The notes under the pieces: model-generated | The model's database searches: none | Told to the model about the DNA's origin: nothing | The model's input: the letters and a program-made list of their open reading frames with translations, nothing else | In this document: piece by piece, positions 63,301 through 64,000 of the stretch | Position numbering within the stretch: position 1 is the stretch's first letter | How the letters are laid out: each line of letters starts with the position of its first letter | Translations under genes and position numbers: made by a program | Assembly: GCA_013398015.1 (NCBI GenBank) | Contig: VZRR01004735.1 | Span: 125,547 to 189,546 of the forward strand | Length of the DNA: 64,000 nucleotides | Reading direction: 5' to 3' | DNA from: Oreocharis arfaki | Taxonomy: Eukaryota; Chordata; Aves; Passeriformes; Paramythiidae

Positions 63301-64000
63301 TTGAGAGGAAAGTGAATGCAAAGTCATATCAGCAAACTCAGAACTGCAGAAGCTAATCAAAATCCTGCAAACCATGCTAAGTGAGATCACAATACAGTAA
63401 CACAACTCAGAAATATGGCATACAACCAGAAATTCAGCAAACACAAGGAAAGGCAGAGAAATTATACTTGAACAACTCTACCATGATAGTTCTTAATTCT
63501 TTCTGTACTAAAGAAGTAAGAAATCTAATCCAAAACCAGATGGACTGTATTTTTTTCACACAGAAGGATTGAAAAAAATCAATCAAAGAAGGTGTCTTCC
63601 TAGGGAAAGAACTTTACTTCAAGTTAGATCCAAAGAAACCCAACATAATGGATTTCACAGGCCAAGCTGAGTGAGCCTAGCAGAAAAAGAATGCCTGAAA
63701 ACAGGAGATAAAACAAGAAATCTTGACAAACATAACAAAAGCTGTGTGTTTGAAAAAAATCCCTAAGAAAGTAGATTTGAAAAGAAAACAAGATTGTAGA
63801 CACCTTAAGAAAAATGCGACCACCCACGGCTGCCCAGCTAATAAACAGCAAAAAAGAACTCCACTGCGCCGGTGAACAATAATCTATCAATAGGATTTTG
63901 GAAAGACTTGCATTTTTATACCTTTTATACATATTTGCTTTTCTAGTCACACTTGAGAAGTTAGGGAGACACTCAGAAAACCAACCAGAATACAGAAAAA
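57380..64000 (-). other. PHACTR1: PHACTR1 intron upstream of RPEL-N (incomplete)
   Basis: The acceptor ttacag abuts the RPEL-N exon; the intron continues beyond the right edge. The upstream PHACTR1 exon with the KPWKWRKKK-type basic motif was looked for and not seen. Contents noted: a 258-codon open frame at 57671-58447 (minus), a CpG-dense patch at about 60852-60926, a short AT palindrome at 61067-61084 and a C-rich run near 62832-62843. In human, non-coding variation in a PHACTR1 intron is linked to vascular disease, but I cannot place that site here. Confidence 0.75.
60852..60926. promoter_or_regulatory. CpG-dense patch, candidate regulatory element
   Basis: Seven CpG dinucleotides fall within about 75 bases in an otherwise CpG-poor, AT-rich intron. 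The patch lies about 3.5 kb upstream of the RPEL-N exon in the gene's direction. It could be an enhancer, an alternative promoter remnant or simply a GC-rich fragment. No TATA box, initiator or splice donor joined to a coding frame is evident. Confidence 0.25.

Noticed and set aside
57380..64000. Search for the upstream PHACTR1 exon (KPWKWRKKK region) and for the mammalian vascular-risk enhancer
   Set aside because: The exon is not visible, and a non-coding orthologous enhancer cannot be identified without an alignment.
1..64000. tRNA, rRNA, snRNA genes, CRISPR arrays, bacterial-type operons
   Set aside because: None of the conserved words or repeat-spacer patterns was seen on either strand. 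Absence of small RNA genes is by eye only.

Overview
This is vertebrate, almost certainly avian, nuclear DNA. It is AT-rich, intron-dominated and carries several CR1 LINE fragments. It also carries one LTR of a type I associate with neoavian birds, so I would guess a member of Neoaves rather than chicken. There is no sign of bacterial, organellar or exogenous viral sequence, no operon structure, no CRISPR array, and no tRNA or rRNA gene that I could recognise.

The window lies inside one gene read on the minus strand, PHACTR1 (phosphatase and actin regulator 1). Seven coding exons are visible. In transcript order they are 57379-57299 (RPEL-N), 50476-50297, 49271-49065 (a phase-symmetric 69-codon cassette), 38864-38534 (proline-rich), 31042-30834 (acidic), 29337-29181 (the next RPEL) and 2737-2682 (the RPEL after that). 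All have GT-AG borders and their phases chain without a break (1-1, 1-1, 1-1, 1-2, 2-1, 1-2, 2-1), giving 1221 coding bases, about 407 residues. The 5' end of the gene (N-terminal basic region and first RPEL lead-in) lies beyond the right edge. The last RPEL and the C-terminal PP1-binding region lie beyond the left edge.

Layout by minus-strand order: 64000-57380 is an incomplete intron holding a small CpG cluster near 60.85-60.93 kb. 57298-50477, 50296-49272 and 49064-38865 are introns; the last holds a diverged plus-strand CR1 (about 43.5-44.13 kb) and a solo LTR (about 40.49-41.08 kb). 38533-31043 and 30833-29338 are shorter introns. 29180-2738 is a 26.4-kb intron with most of the other CR1 copies, including a 1.45-kb minus-strand CR1 with reverse-transcriptase remnants (16.39-17.84 kb) that was itself hit by a second CR1. 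2681-1 is the start of the next intron.

Most other open frames are chance frames in introns or antisense shadows of PHACTR1 exons. I did not find a novel multi-gene system. The most useful second-look items are the cassette exon, a short segment that I remember from human PHACTR1 but could not find here, a CpG-dense patch in the upstream intron, an unusually long open frame just upstream of the RPEL-N exon, and the nested CR1.
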